Shown here in pieces: positions 16,539-25,886 of a stretch of 64,000 nt of DNA. The notes beneath the pieces were generated by a model. That model had not been told where the DNA came from and searched no databases. It worked only from the letters and a program-made list of their open reading frames with translations. This stretch comes from Legionella bozemanae (lineage in GTDB: Bacteria; Pseudomonadota; Gammaproteobacteria; Legionellales; Legionellaceae), in NCBI RefSeq assembly GCF_001648595.1, contig NZ_LBAW01000005.1, positions 1 to 64,000 of the forward strand, in the 5' to 3' direction. A program made the translations under genes and the position numbers. How positions within the stretch are numbered: the stretch's first letter is position 1; each line of letters starts with the position of its first letter.

Positions 16539-17462
16539 ATGAACTATTTAGAGATTATTCTAAAAACTCTAAATAAATTTGCACAAAATTTCATTGCACT
16601 CATTCCCAATATCATTATTGCCATTTTTTTTGCCTTTATTACTTATTTTCTCGCGAAAATAATTAGCCGTCTTGTGAGTTCGTTTTTGCCGAGAATAGCA
16701 ATTCGTGCCAATTTAGTAACAATTTTTCATAAGCTAACCATTATCATAGTATGGTTTTTAGGAATATTAATTATTTCAGCCATCTTAATTCCCTCAGTAA
16801 CAACTGCAAATATTTTGGCAACTTTGGGACTAACCTCTGTCGCAATCGGCTTTGCATTCAAAAATGTTTTTGAAAATTTTTTTACTGGTATTTTGATCTT
16901 ACTCAGAGAACCTTTTAGCATTGGCGATTTTATTGAGGTCGAGTCACAACATGGGGATGCTAAAGGTTATGTTCATCGTATTTCTGTTCAAAATACTCAT
17001 TTACGTAAAACGGACGGTTCCCGGGTATTCATCCCGAACTCTAAAATGTATGCCAGTATAGTACGGGTATTTACTGATGAATCACTCAGACGTGAAAAAA
17101 TTGTTTGCAGTATTGATTTTGATACTGATATAGAAAAAGCGCGTTCAGTCATTAAAAATGCTATGGAACAGTGTAAAACAGTTTCTAAAGATAAGTACAT
17201 TCAAGTCTATGTGGTTTCTTTTTCTTCTAATGGCGTTGACTTTGCAATATATTGGTGGACAAATCCCGAACCCAGCCAACAACGTCGCTCACTTGATGAA
17301 GTACTTACAGCAATTAAAAATGCGCTTGATAAGGAAAAAATCCCGATGACTTATTCCACTCCAGTGAGCTTTCTTGAACCTTTGATAGTTCATAATAAAG
17401 AAAAAAGTAAAAACCAAAATAAAGAAAATAATAAAAAGTATAATAATAATTCTGAATCTTAG
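16539..17462 (+). CDS. mscS: Mechanosensitive ion channel, MscS family
   Basis: A 307-residue protein with three N-terminal membrane helices. The third contains the pore-lining Gly/Ala pattern (ANILATLGLTSVAIGFAF), followed by KNVFENFFTGILILLREPF and the MscS beta-domain GDFIEVESQHGDAKGYVHRI. A Lys/Asn/Glu-rich tail closes it. Length and order match small-conductance MscS, which releases solutes on hypo-osmotic shock at the inner membrane. AATAAGGAAA precedes the ATG. Its short charged, low-complexity C-terminus after residue 285 is an addition not seen in E. coli MscS. Confidence 0.9.
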   Translation: MNYLEIILKTLNKFAQNFIALIPNIIIAIFFAFITYFLAKIISRLVSSFLPRIAIRANLVTIFHKLTIIIVWFLGILIISAILIPSVTTANILATLGLTSVAIGFAFKNVFENFFTGILILLREPFSIGDFIEVESQHGDAKGYVHRISVQNTHLRKTDGSRVFIPNSKMYASIVRVFTDESLRREKIVCSIDFDTDIEKARSVIKNAMEQCKTVSKDKYIQVYVVSFSSNGVDFAIYWWTNPEPSQQRRSLDEVLTAIKNALDKEKIPMTYSTPVSFLEPLIVHNKEKSKNQNKENNKKYNNNSES

Positions 17463-17578
17463 ATAAACACTTAAAGTGCTTTTCCCAGAGCAAATCAGTA
17501 CTGTACTGAATCAATTAAAAAGAATAAAATCTTCTTGTCTTATTATTTTACTGTTCTGCACATTCGGATGTTTCAAAA

Positions 17579-18820
17579 ATGAGCCAGTTTTTAGATTTCT
17601 CTCTTCTTAAAAAAAATCGAGACTTCAGATTACTTTATTTAGGTCAATTTATTTCATTTATAGGTACAATGATCAGCAGTGTCGCACTACCCTATCAAAT
17701 TTATCAAATTACTCAGTCAACTTTTTTGGTCGGTTTACTCAGTTTGGTTCAATTATTGCCACTATTAATCACTGCGCTGATTGGTGGTGTATTTGCTGAT
17801 CGATACAATCGTCGCAGATTATTAATTATCAGCGAATTACTTCTTGCTATAGGATGTTTGATACTGGCTCTTAACTCATATCAGACATCCCCCTCACTAA
17901 GCCTTATTTTTATCATTTCAGCTTCTATGTCTGCAATTAACGGCTTACATCGTCCTGCTTTTGATAGTGTTATGCAACAAATTGTTAACCCGAGAGATTA
18001 CAAAAAAATGGGGGCGCTTGCTACATTTAAATTCAGTTTTTGTATGATTATTGCACCAGCCCTTTCCGGACTTATTATTGCTCAATACGGCATAGTGATT
18101 ACTTACTTAGTTGATTTAATTACATTTTTTATGTCATTAATCGCTTTAGTCAGAATTCATACTATTCCCAAGCCCGTCACCCAGAAGCATCCTTCCATTT
18201 TATCATCCCTAAAACAAGGGGTTTCTTTTGCATTTAATAGGCAGGAATTAATAGGAAGCTATACTGTAGATTTTATTGCCATGGTTTTTGCATGGCCTAA
18301 TTCATTACTTCCTGCTATTGCCCAATCTTTTGGTGGTGCAAAAACCTTAGGTTTGCTCTATTCTGCACCTGCTGCAGGAGCACTGATTATTTCATTTTTC
18401 AGTGGTTGGACTGCAAAAATAAACTATGATGGCAAAGCCATTGCCATTGCCTCTGCATTGTGGGGTGCAGCCATCATTGGGTTTGGCTTATCAAATTCAC
18501 TTTGGTATGTCCTGTTTTTCTTGGCACTTGCTGGTGCTTTTGATGCGATAAGCGGAATATTTCGTACTACTTTGTGGAATAATACCATTCCAACAGAATA
18601 TCGCGGAAGGTTGGCCGGTATTGAAATGATCGGTTATTTGAGTGGGCCTAAATTAGGTGATACACGCGCTGGATTTATTGCCACCAGTTTTAGCATTCCG
18701 ACTGCCCTGATCTCAGGTGGTGTATTATGCATTATAGGAGTAACTTTTTGCTGTTTGGCCTTACCAAAATTTTGGCATTACCGCTCACACCCAGCAGAAA
18801 ACGTACCAGACGCGCAATAA
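17579..18820 (+). CDS. MFS transporter, DHA3/EntS-like
   Basis: A 413-residue twelve-helix protein of the DHA3 branch of the major facilitator superfamily, which holds EntS (enterobactin exporter) and macrolide exporters. FRLLYLGQFISFIGTMISSV at the N-terminus, GGVFADRYNRRRLLIISELL in loop 2-3, and FDAISGIFRTTLWNNTIPTE near helix 10 are characteristic. The substrate is unknown; siderophore or drug export is possible. No siderophore synthesis gene is nearby. It lies 116 bases after mscS in the same direction but probably has its own promoter. Confidence 0.85.
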   Translation: MSQFLDFSLLKKNRDFRLLYLGQFISFIGTMISSVALPYQIYQITQSTFLVGLLSLVQLLPLLITALIGGVFADRYNRRRLLIISELLLAIGCLILALNSYQTSPSLSLIFIISASMSAINGLHRPAFDSVMQQIVNPRDYKKMGALATFKFSFCMIIAPALSGLIIAQYGIVITYLVDLITFFMSLIALVRIHTIPKPVTQKHPSILSSLKQGVSFAFNRQELIGSYTVDFIAMVFAWPNSLLPAIAQSFGGAKTLGLLYSAPAAGALIISFFSGWTAKINYDGKAIAIASALWGAAIIGFGLSNSLWYVLFFLALAGAFDAISGIFRTTLWNNTIPTEYRGRLAGIEMIGYLSGPKLGDTRAGFIATSFSIPTALISGGVLCIIGVTFCCLALPKFWHYRSHPAENVPDAQ

Positions 18821-18937
18821 CTTCATACAAACTCCCAAGCAGAAGAATATAAAAGGAAAAATAAGCTTTATACTTAAAAAATAGTTATACTTGTTATTAA
18901 GGATATTAAAAATTCTTTTAATCAAATAAGGACATTC

Positions 18938-19126
18938 ATGAAACAAGCAATATTATTGTTATTACTTTTGACCTCTTTGTTGGCAGGATGTCATACGCCA
19001 AATCCCGGGCAAGCTTCTAAAATAGATAACGCAGGTTACGGTGGAGTTGGTGGCGCTGGTGGAAGCGGTAGCTCTGGGGGACCTGGTAGCTCTGGAGGGC
19101 TTGGTGGAGTTGGCGGTGGTCGTTAA
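18938..19126 (+). CDS. Small glycine-rich lipoprotein
   Basis: A 62-residue ORF starts with a lipoprotein signal peptide, MKQAILLLLLLTSLLAGC, with the lipobox LLAGC (Cys18). The mature part is only about 45 residues and ends in a Gly/Ser-rich low-complexity run (GGVGGAGGSGSSGG repeated). AATAAGGA lies upstream of the ATG. The gene is convergent with the DUF2490 gene. No function is recognised; similar tiny Gly-rich lipoproteins are common but uncharacterised. Confidence 0.7.
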   Translation: MKQAILLLLLLTSLLAGCHTPNPGQASKIDNAGYGGVGGAGGSGSSGGPGSSGGLGGVGGGR

Positions 19127-19149
19127 GTGGGTACTTTTCAGGATGATAC

Positions 19150-19187
19150 TCAAGATAGCTCGCAATTTTTCACTTAAGTTATCTTGA
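19150..19187. terminator. Inverted repeat between convergent genes
   Basis: TCAAGATA (19150-19157) and TATCTTGA (19180-19187) form a long-loop inverted repeat between the lipoprotein and DUF2490 stops. It lacks a U-run, so it is at best a weak terminator. Confidence 0.35.
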
Positions 19188-19199
19188 AAATTCACACGC

Positions 19200-19910
19200 T
19201 TAGAAATTAATAAAAAAGTTTACCGATATAATATTGGCTAAAAAGTCAGGAACGCCAAAACGTCGAATGTATTGATTCATATAGCCAATTTCAGTAGTGG
19301 CTATGGGGTTTATTTTATAACCCAAACCGATGAAAAATCGGTTTTGATCAAAACCCCGACTGTTTGTACCCACAAAATTATTCTTATGAAGAAACAGTTC
19401 ATCGCTCGTAACAAAACTAAATTTAGCATATTGTTTAAGTGGCATCGAAATTTTAATAAGCTCTCTAAATCGATAAGCCGTTTTAGGATTATTTTCTAGA
19501 AATCGCTGTTCTGTGCGTGTTCGGCTGGTAAATGTCAAATATTGATTGGTTTTAGTCCATAAAAGTTGTTGCCAAATTCGATCTTCTTCAAATGGGTTAG
19601 AGGCATTAGGTTTTCCCGTATATATCCAGGCATATCCAACCCAGATACTCAAATTCTCTGTTAATGCGTAACCTAATCCTGGACGTACTAATATCTGTGA
19701 AAAGCGACTGCTATCATCCCCTAAACGCTCTTGCGTTTCTAACCAATATCGTACACGACTCAGTATTTTATCCCTACTATGAGTCTTGCCAGTCGCTGTT
19801 ACATTAAACCAAGATTGAAAATCACGCTCAAGTGCACATTCTGCATTTTTCGGCCAACCCAAAACAAATATCCCTACTAAAAACCAGAATAATATACCTA
19901 TCCTTTGCAT
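19200..19910 (-). CDS. DUF2490 family outer-membrane-like protein
   Basis: A 236-residue protein with an N-terminal signal peptide (MQRIGILFWFLVGIFVLGWP, cleavage probably near ECA-LE) and a mature part of alternating amphipathic beta strands: DFQSWFNVTATGK, LVRPGLGYALTENLSIWVGY, TRTEQRFLENN, FFIGLGYKINPIATTEIGYM. It ends in VNFFINF, a C-terminal aromatic typical of outer-membrane barrels. The W-x-G-Y and RTEQR blocks are those of DUF2490. Role unknown; probably a small outer-membrane barrel. Confidence 0.85.
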   Translation of the reverse strand: MQRIGILFWFLVGIFVLGWPKNAECALERDFQSWFNVTATGKTHSRDKILSRVRYWLETQERLGDDSSRFSQILVRPGLGYALTENLSIWVGYAWIYTGKPNASNPFEEDRIWQQLLWTKTNQYLTFTSRTRTEQRFLENNPKTAYRFRELIKISMPLKQYAKFSFVTSDELFLHKNNFVGTNSRGFDQNRFFIGLGYKINPIATTEIGYMNQYIRRFGVPDFLANIISVNFFINF

Positions 19911-20053
19911 TATTATTTTTCAAGTTAAAAAGAGACACATTTTAGTAGGTGTTGCTTAGATTGAAAAGTATTTTCCTGCATTTAAAAGGATGTGCGAGCT
20001 TAAAGCCCTCGGGATAATGATCCAATTAATGTCTCAAGAGCTCAAATTAGAAT

Positions 20054-21100
20054 TTAAGTTGGATACTTAAGCCAAATAGGCATCACTTTATTGAGGTAGA
20101 CCATAAACTTCCATAAGCCTACCTGAGATTCCACATTACCATAGACATCTGCCTTAGTTTCTGGATAGGCAATACCTAAACCAAAGAGTCCAGGTCCAAT
20201 AATACCAACATAGGGATTATGACGTACATGCTCATAATCACCAATAATAATATTTTTACGTTGCTCAAAACCTACTGCATAAATTACTTGGTCGCATTCA
20301 GGCAAAAAACGTGCAATATTTGGTTCACTGACATTGTAACGTACGAGATTAGAAGGCAAAACTCCATCAATGTGTTCTCTGGCCCAAGCCGCACTCTGCC
20401 CCTTTAGACCAGTATTATCAAAAAGAATCCAATCATCCATCTCAATAGCGTAACAACAAGGCGAGCGATAAAAATTAATGACTTTTTTAACATCCAATTC
20501 TACAAGATACTTTAAAATAATGATTGCAGAATGAGAGGAACCAAATACTCCATAAGTTTCATCACGTTGAACAACAGCAGACAATTTTTCCTTATCAATT
20601 GCTGTATCAAAAGGAATCACATTAACGCCAGGATAATTTAATGTTGATGGCAATGCGCCTGTAGCCAATATTACATTTTTAGCGTGGTAGGTTTGTGAAT
20701 CCGAACTTAAAGACCATAGGCGCTTAGATAAAAACATATTATGAATGGTTGTTTTTACCGCGTGGACTTTTTGTAAAAAATTTTCTGTAATCCATTGCAA
20801 GGGCTCTGCCATGTAACTCAAAGTACATGTTTCATCCAGTGGTAGATGATTTAATTGAAAATCAATTGGGGCCTCTTGGTAATGAAAAGAATGGACTGCT
20901 GATAAAAAATCTTTAAAGTATTTAACCTTAGTATTACTTGAAACATTACGCCAATAAAGACCAAAATCTCCAACCTTAAAATGAGGATCAAACCATAAAA
21001 TATCCTCTGGTAAAATACCATTATCCAATAATTTGCCCACGGCTGCGATCCCTGATGGACCGGCCCCGACCACTGCCCATTGATATATTTTTTTATGCAT
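20054..21100 (-). CDS. FAD/NAD(P)-binding oxidoreductase
   Basis: The protein has an N-terminal FAD-binding Rossmann motif WAVVGAGPSGIAAVGKLL and a second nucleotide-binding motif YGVFGSSHSAIIILKYLV in the middle, with ILATGALPSTLNYPG between them. This layout is that of the pyridine nucleotide-disulfide/flavin monooxygenase superfamily. The redox CxxxxC of thioredoxin-type reductases is absent, so a monooxygenase-like or NAD(P)H-dependent oxidase role is more likely. The frame opens at a GTG at 21118, inside the upstream gene; the ATG at 21100 (MHKKIYQW, 348 aa) lies five bases after the upstream stop and is preferred. It shares an operon with the Tyr/Asn/Gly-rich exported protein. Confidence 0.8.
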   Translation of the reverse strand: MHKKIYQWAVVGAGPSGIAAVGKLLDNGILPEDILWFDPHFKVGDFGLYWRNVSSNTKVKYFKDFLSAVHSFHYQEAPIDFQLNHLPLDETCTLSYMAEPLQWITENFLQKVHAVKTTIHNMFLSKRLWSLSSDSQTYHAKNVILATGALPSTLNYPGVNVIPFDTAIDKEKLSAVVQRDETYGVFGSSHSAIIILKYLVELDVKKVINFYRSPCCYAIEMDDWILFDNTGLKGQSAAWAREHIDGVLPSNLVRYNVSEPNIARFLPECDQVIYAVGFEQRKNIIIGDYEHVRHNPYVGIIGPGLFGLGIAYPETKADVYGNVESQVGLWKFMVYLNKVMPIWLKYPT

Positions 21101-21104
21101 AAAC

Positions 21105-21473
21105 TTATTCTTGATCACAAGTATTTACCAGAACACAAGTACCTGAACTACAATCATCTATTGTTTGGCATGAAGGATCATAATAACCTTCATTAGGTAC
21201 CCCAAGAACCACATTAGTATCATCATTTAAATTATCATCATACCAAATACCATCATTCCAGGTATTTACATTGACACTCCCTCCATACCATTCGTTGTTG
21301 TAGTAATAATTACCATGGTAATTGTTATAATACCCGTTATTGTATCCATTACTATGGTATCCAGTATTTGGAAGCGCACCATGATAGCCTCCCCCATACC
21401 CCTCAAAAGCAAAGGTTGAAGTACTTGGCAGGAAACATAAGGTAGATAGTAAAACACGTGCGCAGAGTTTCAT
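21105..21473 (-). CDS. Exported Tyr/Asn/Gly-rich protein with C-terminal cysteines
   Basis: A 122-residue protein with a signal peptide (MKLCARVLLSTLCFLPSTSTFA) followed by a low-complexity mature region of Gly, Tyr, Asn and His (YHSNGYNNGYYNNYHGNYYY). An acidic segment and a four-Cys tail follow (PSCQTIDDCSSGTCVLVNTC). The Cys spacing suggests two disulfides outside the cytoplasm. AAGGAAAG lies before the ATG. It sits directly upstream of the FAD enzyme with only a few bases between, implying co-transcription. No function is known. Confidence 0.7.
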   Translation of the reverse strand: MKLCARVLLSTLCFLPSTSTFAFEGYGGGYHGALPNTGYHSNGYNNGYYNNYHGNYYYNNEWYGGSVNVNTWNDGIWYDDNLNDDTNVVLGVPNEGYYDPSCQTIDDCSSGTCVLVNTCDQE

Positions 21474-21624
21474 TTTCTTTCCTTAGAGTTTAAAAGGCCA
21501 GTTTTTTAATAAAGTATAGTACTCGAAATGAAAGTAAGCGCAACAAAATTTCATGATAAATAAATAGAAATTTTGAACTCTTATGGTACACTCAAGTGAT
21601 TATTTGTTCTGAGATGGAGGTTCT

Positions 21625-22074
21625 ATGATTTATCTATCAATTCCTGTTGGTATGGTTTTTAGAAAAGTGACTACCGAAGCAAAGATAAGGGATTGTTTTG
21701 TGGATCCCAAAGGAGGGACCGTCATAGAACTGCAAGATTTGGTTAAAGAAGCTTTACGTAACAATACAGGCCGCAAAAACCGTATTGAGATAGAAAAGGG
21801 ATTTACTATATATTTGAACACACCACCAAATACCGATGAATCTTTTTTAACCTATGTTCCCAATCACAATGGAAAATATCCAACTGCTGTAGAACCTAAA
21901 ATTATAAGTGGAAAAAGGGTTCAGAAATATGATCCCAAATCCCACACAAGATACGGTTCTTTTTGGCATCAGCATATGTTTTTAACCGTTGAACAAGAAG
22001 TGGAAATTGAAGATAAGATGTTGGAACAAAGAGAAAATCGCAGACATAGTGGCAATAGCCCTAATGCAACCTAA
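21625..22074 (+). CDS. Hypothetical 149-aa protein
   Basis: A 149-residue soluble protein opens MIYLSIPVGMVFRKVTTEAK, continues with FVDPKGGTVIELQDLVKEAL and ends in a Glu/Arg-rich helix (VEQEVEIEDKMLEQRENRRH) and a short Asn/Ser tail. ATGGAGG upstream of 21625 is a strong ribosome-binding site. No signal peptide, membrane helix or known motif is seen. It is a single gene closed by the hairpin at 22101-22123. Confidence 0.6.
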   Translation: MIYLSIPVGMVFRKVTTEAKIRDCFVDPKGGTVIELQDLVKEALRNNTGRKNRIEIEKGFTIYLNTPPNTDESFLTYVPNHNGKYPTAVEPKIISGKRVQKYDPKSHTRYGSFWHQHMFLTVEQEVEIEDKMLEQRENRRHSGNSPNAT

Positions 22075-22100
22075 TTTTTATTTTAGATAAAAAAATAGAA

Positions 22101-22123
22101 TGGATGCAGCAATGGTGCATCCA
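22101..22123 (+). terminator. Hairpin downstream of the 149-aa gene
   Basis: TGGATGCA (22101-22108) pairs perfectly with TGCATCCA (22116-22123) over a seven-base loop, 27 bases after the stop. There is no clear U-run, so terminator strength is uncertain. Confidence 0.45.
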
Positions 22124-22290
22124 GGCTTACTCAAACAATGAATCAAAACCTAGCTAAAACCGTGATTCGGTGACATGCATAATCAATTATGCTAATATGC
22201 TTTTCGTTCCAAAATAGCTTTTATTTAACCTACACTATATATATTGGAACAAAATATATTGGACAATCAAATAACACTTTTTGGATTCAT

Positions 22291-23058
22291 ATGGCAGTTA
22301 CTATAAAGACCTCTGACGAAATTGAGAAAATGCGTATTGCTGGCAGACTTGCTGCCGAAGTTCTTGAGATGATTGGTCCTCATGTACAAGAAGGCATCAC
22401 CACTGACGAATTGAATACTATTTGTCATGATTACATTGTGAATACACAAAAAGCAATTCCCGCCCCTTTAAACTATAATGGCTTCCCAAAGTCTATTTGT
22501 ACCTCAGTAAACCATGTGGTTTGTCATGGAATTCCGGGAAAAAAGATTTTAAAAGATGGAGACATAATTAATATTGATGTCACCGTCATTAAAGACGACT
22601 ATCATGGGGATACCAGTAAAATGTTCATTATTGGTACACCATCAGTCAAAGCAAAACATGTGATTCAAGTAGCTCATGAATGTTTGTTTATTGGAATTGA
22701 CATGGTAAAACCCGGAGTCCAGTTAGGTGATATAGGTTATGCCATACAACAACATGCAGAAAAAAATCGCTGCTCGGTTGTCCGTGATTATTGTGGCCAC
22801 GGTATAGGTCGCGTTTTCCATGAAGATCCTCAAGTATTACATTACGGAGTACCTGGAACAGGAATGAAATTGGAACCAGGTATGACTTTCACTATAGAAC
22901 CCATGATCAATGTTGGAAAACACCATACCCGCTTATTGCCTGATCAATGGACTGTAGTCACTAAAGATCATAGTCTTTCAGCCCAATGGGAACATACCTT
23001 ATTGGTTACCGATGATGGTGTAGAAATTTTGACTCTGCGCGATGAAGAACGAAAGTAA
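22291..23058 (+). CDS. map: Methionine aminopeptidase, type I
   Basis: The enzyme removes the N-terminal Met from new proteins in the cytosol. The pita-bread fold motifs are intact: SVNHVVCHGIPG (catalytic His), GDIINIDVTVIKDDYHGDTSK (metal Asp pair), YCGHGIGRVFHE (metal His) and FTIEPMINVG (metal Glu), ending with WEHTLLVTDDG. The frame is open further upstream (22189), but MAVTIKTSDEIEKMRIAGRL from 22291 is the standard family start, giving 255 aa. The 3' end overlaps glnD by 17 bases, so the two are co-transcribed, an order common in gammaproteobacteria (map-glnD). Confidence 0.96.
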   Translation: MAVTIKTSDEIEKMRIAGRLAAEVLEMIGPHVQEGITTDELNTICHDYIVNTQKAIPAPLNYNGFPKSICTSVNHVVCHGIPGKKILKDGDIINIDVTVIKDDYHGDTSKMFIIGTPSVKAKHVIQVAHECLFIGIDMVKPGVQLGDIGYAIQQHAEKNRCSVVRDYCGHGIGRVFHEDPQVLHYGVPGTGMKLEPGMTFTIEPMINVGKHHTRLLPDQWTVVTKDHSLSAQWEHTLLVTDDGVEILTLRDEERK

Positions 23059-25693
23059 ACAGACAACGGGCCATCTCTTTTCCCAAGAGCAGGATGCAGA
23101 AAAAAAAGGGATGACACTTGAACTGCAACATCTTAAAAATACCCTAAAACAATTTAAAGAAAAACTTCGCGAAGAATTCGATTATAAAACCAATATTACC
23201 ACCATCATTCGTAAATTAGTTACCTTCATTGATGATTTGGTTATTCGTTTATTTATCAAGAATCAACTGGATCATGATGACTTTTGTCTTCTTGCTCTTG
23301 GCAGTTATGGACGCAGGGAACTGCAACTCTATTCTGATGTTGATATATTATTGCTGCATACTGATAAAGTCTCTAAATCACAATTGCATCGTGCACAAAA
23401 ATTTATTCAGGATTGCTGGGATGTAGGTTTGGATCTCAGCCATCAAATTACTAGTGTTTCTTCTTGTGCCGAACTTGCAAGTCAAGATGTTACGGTAATT
23501 TCCAGCCTCATGGATATGTTTTTATTATGTGGCCGCGGTGCATTAATGGAAGAATTAATTTATCAAATCCATCCCTTACACATGTGGACCAGCCAAGATT
23601 ACTTTTTAGCAAAACTCCAAGAACAAAAAAAACGTGATGCCAAGTACGGTGAAACAGCTTATAACTTGGAACCCAATGTTAAATATGGTCCTGGCGGCCT
23701 ACGTGATTTGCAGATCCTGCTCAGTATTGGCAAACGCCATTTTAACATTAAAAAATTGGCTGATGGTATAAACTATGGATTCATTACTGACAAAGAATAT
23801 GAAAAACTTACTTATTGTCAGCATTTTCTCTGGCGTGTGCGTTTTGCTTTACATGTATTAGCTGAAAGAGCAGAAGAACGCTTATCTTTTGATTACCAAA
23901 TCAAACTAGCCCAGTTTTTTGGCTATAAAGATAAACCTCATTCATTAGCCATAGAACAATTCATGAAAGATTACTTTAAAGTAATTAAACGTAACAGAGA
24001 GCTCAACGAAATGTTATTGCAAGGGTTTGATGAAACCATCGCCCACTCTCCAAAGCAAAAACTGTTTCATCTGGATAATGAATTTCAGCTATCCAACAAT
24101 TACATTGAAGTAAGAAATACTCGTGTCTTCATTCACCATCCACAGGCACTATTAAAATTATTTCTTTGGATAGCAAAACGACCTGATATCGAAGGCGTTC
24201 GCGCAAATACTATCCGCTTAATTAGGGAATCACTCTATCTGATGAATAAACGTTTTAAAGCATCTTCAGAAACAACAGAATTGTTTATGAGTATTCTTAA
24301 AACAGCGGATGGACCTTACAAGGCGTTGCATCGAATGAGCCGATACGGTGTTCTAGCGCATTACCTTGAATGTTTTGCAATGGTAACCGGACAAATGCAG
24401 TATGATTTATTTCATGTTTATACAGTAGATCAACATACTTTATTCGTAATTCGTAATTTATCCCGTTTCAAAGAAAAAAACTATGCAGAGCAATTTCCCC
24501 TCTGTGTACAAATAATGCAAACTTTAAAAAAACCTGAGTTGCTTTACTTAAGTGCATTATTTCATGATATTGCCAAAGGACGAGGTGGTGATCATTCAGA
24601 GTTAGGTGCGATTGAAGCGTCGCATTTTGCACAAAATCATAATCTTGAAAAAGAAGACGGTGATTTACTTGTTTGGCTTGTGCGCAATCATCTTATCATG
24701 TCACAAACAGCACAAAGACAAGATATTTATGACCCCAATACTATAAAAAATTTTTGCCAGCTTTTACCACAGCCCTATTACCTCGATTATCTGTATTTGT
24801 TAACCGTTGCTGATATTTGCGGTACTAATCCTAACTTATGGAACTCCTGGAAAGACTCTCTACTTAAAGAGTTATATCGTGCTGCCAAACATATGTTGCA
24901 TAAAGAGCAAGAATTAATAGATGAAACTGCACTCATCAAAGCACGCAAACAATATGCATTATCCATATTGGTTATGGAAGGTGTAGCAGAAAAAGCAGTA
25001 GAAGATTTATGGAAGCAATTCAAAGAAAGATATTTTTTGCATGAGTCCCCTGAAATCATAGCACGCCATACCAAAGCGATACTTGCCTGCACTAAATTTC
25101 CCCTGGTAATAATTATGCCTCACCACAGCCAGGGCGGAACTGAGGTTTTTATTTACATGCCTCACCGAGATGATCGATTTGCTATTGCAACAACTGTTTT
25201 AAGTAATCACAATGTCACCATTCAGGAAGCAATGATTCTTACCTGTAATAATCAATATGATTTAGATACCTATATTATTTTAGATGAACAAAATCAGGCG
25301 TTTTTTGATAAACAGCGTTCACATGACATTCAACAGGCCCTATGTACTCACTTGGCAAAAACCGAACAATTACCAGTTGTAGCACGAAAAAGACTTTCGC
25401 GTGCTTTAGCACATTTTAATGTAAAAACTCAAATCCATTATAATGACGACTTAACTTATCATCAAACCCGTTTATTTCTAGTCACTGGTGATAGACCCGG
25501 GTTACTGGCAACAATAGGTAGAGTCTTTTCAGCATTAAATATTCACTTACATAACGCAAAAATTGTGACTGCCGGGGAGCGCGCAGAGGATACATTTTAC
25601 ATTACAAATCAACAAAATCAGTCATTAACGAATGAAGAAAAGGAAATTTTAAAACAAAGGTTAATCCACGAATTGCAAGCCACTTCAAAATGA
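23042..25693 (+). CDS. glnD: Bifunctional uridylyltransferase/uridylyl-removing enzyme GlnD
   Basis: GlnD senses glutamine and modifies PII. At 883 residues it matches the family. Order of domains: nucleotidyltransferase with LGSYGRRELQLYSDVDILLL (about 86-105; Asp99 and Asp101 bind metal), GlnD linker region with NVKYGPGGLRDLQ, HD hydrolase domain with LSALFHDIAKGRGGDHSE (about 500-517), then two ACT domains (EVFIYMPHRDDRFAIATTVL and RLFLVTGDRPGLLATIGRVF). All catalytic residues look intact, so both uridylylation and deuridylylation should work. The start lies within map. Confidence 0.96.
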   Translation: MKNESKQTTGHLFSQEQDAEKKGMTLELQHLKNTLKQFKEKLREEFDYKTNITTIIRKLVTFIDDLVIRLFIKNQLDHDDFCLLALGSYGRRELQLYSDVDILLLHTDKVSKSQLHRAQKFIQDCWDVGLDLSHQITSVSSCAELASQDVTVISSLMDMFLLCGRGALMEELIYQIHPLHMWTSQDYFLAKLQEQKKRDAKYGETAYNLEPNVKYGPGGLRDLQILLSIGKRHFNIKKLADGINYGFITDKEYEKLTYCQHFLWRVRFALHVLAERAEERLSFDYQIKLAQFFGYKDKPHSLAIEQFMKDYFKVIKRNRELNEMLLQGFDETIAHSPKQKLFHLDNEFQLSNNYIEVRNTRVFIHHPQALLKLFLWIAKRPDIEGVRANTIRLIRESLYLMNKRFKASSETTELFMSILKTADGPYKALHRMSRYGVLAHYLECFAMVTGQMQYDLFHVYTVDQHTLFVIRNLSRFKEKNYAEQFPLCVQIMQTLKKPELLYLSALFHDIAKGRGGDHSELGAIEASHFAQNHNLEKEDGDLLVWLVRNHLIMSQTAQRQDIYDPNTIKNFCQLLPQPYYLDYLYLLTVADICGTNPNLWNSWKDSLLKELYRAAKHMLHKEQELIDETALIKARKQYALSILVMEGVAEKAVEDLWKQFKERYFLHESPEIIARHTKAILACTKFPLVIIMPHHSQGGTEVFIYMPHRDDRFAIATTVLSNHNVTIQEAMILTCNNQYDLDTYIILDEQNQAFFDKQRSHDIQQALCTHLAKTEQLPVVARKRLSRALAHFNVKTQIHYNDDLTYHQTRLFLVTGDRPGLLATIGRVFSALNIHLHNAKIVTAGERAEDTFYITNQQNQSLTNEEKEILKQRLIHELQATSK

Positions 25694-25771
25694 ACAATGA
25701 TTATCAGGTAATAGCTCAGGTCTCCCATGTGAATGTTTACTCGACCGGTTGGATTTGAGCGCAGGTTGTGA

Positions 25772-25835
25772 GAAAATTTTTCTAAGCAAGCGCAGCATAC
25801 ATCAGTATGTGAGCATTGATTAGGGAAATTTTTTC
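25772..25835. repeat. Imperfect inverted-repeat element after glnD
   Basis: Imperfect arms (25772-25785, GAAAATTTTTCTAA, against 25820-25835) flank a perfect small hairpin CATAC-ATCA-GTATG (25796-25809). It fills the space between the convergent glnD and tadA genes. The layout resembles dispersed intergenic repeats of Legionellales, but only this one copy is seen in the window. Confidence 0.4.
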
Positions 25836-25886
25836 GCAAGATGTACCAAATACGGCCGTTCCCTGATTGAGGGCTACTCACTTACA

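Noticed and set aside
22189-22290. 34-residue extension of methionine aminopeptidase
   Set aside because: Not typical of the family; the conserved N-terminus starts at the ATG at 22291.
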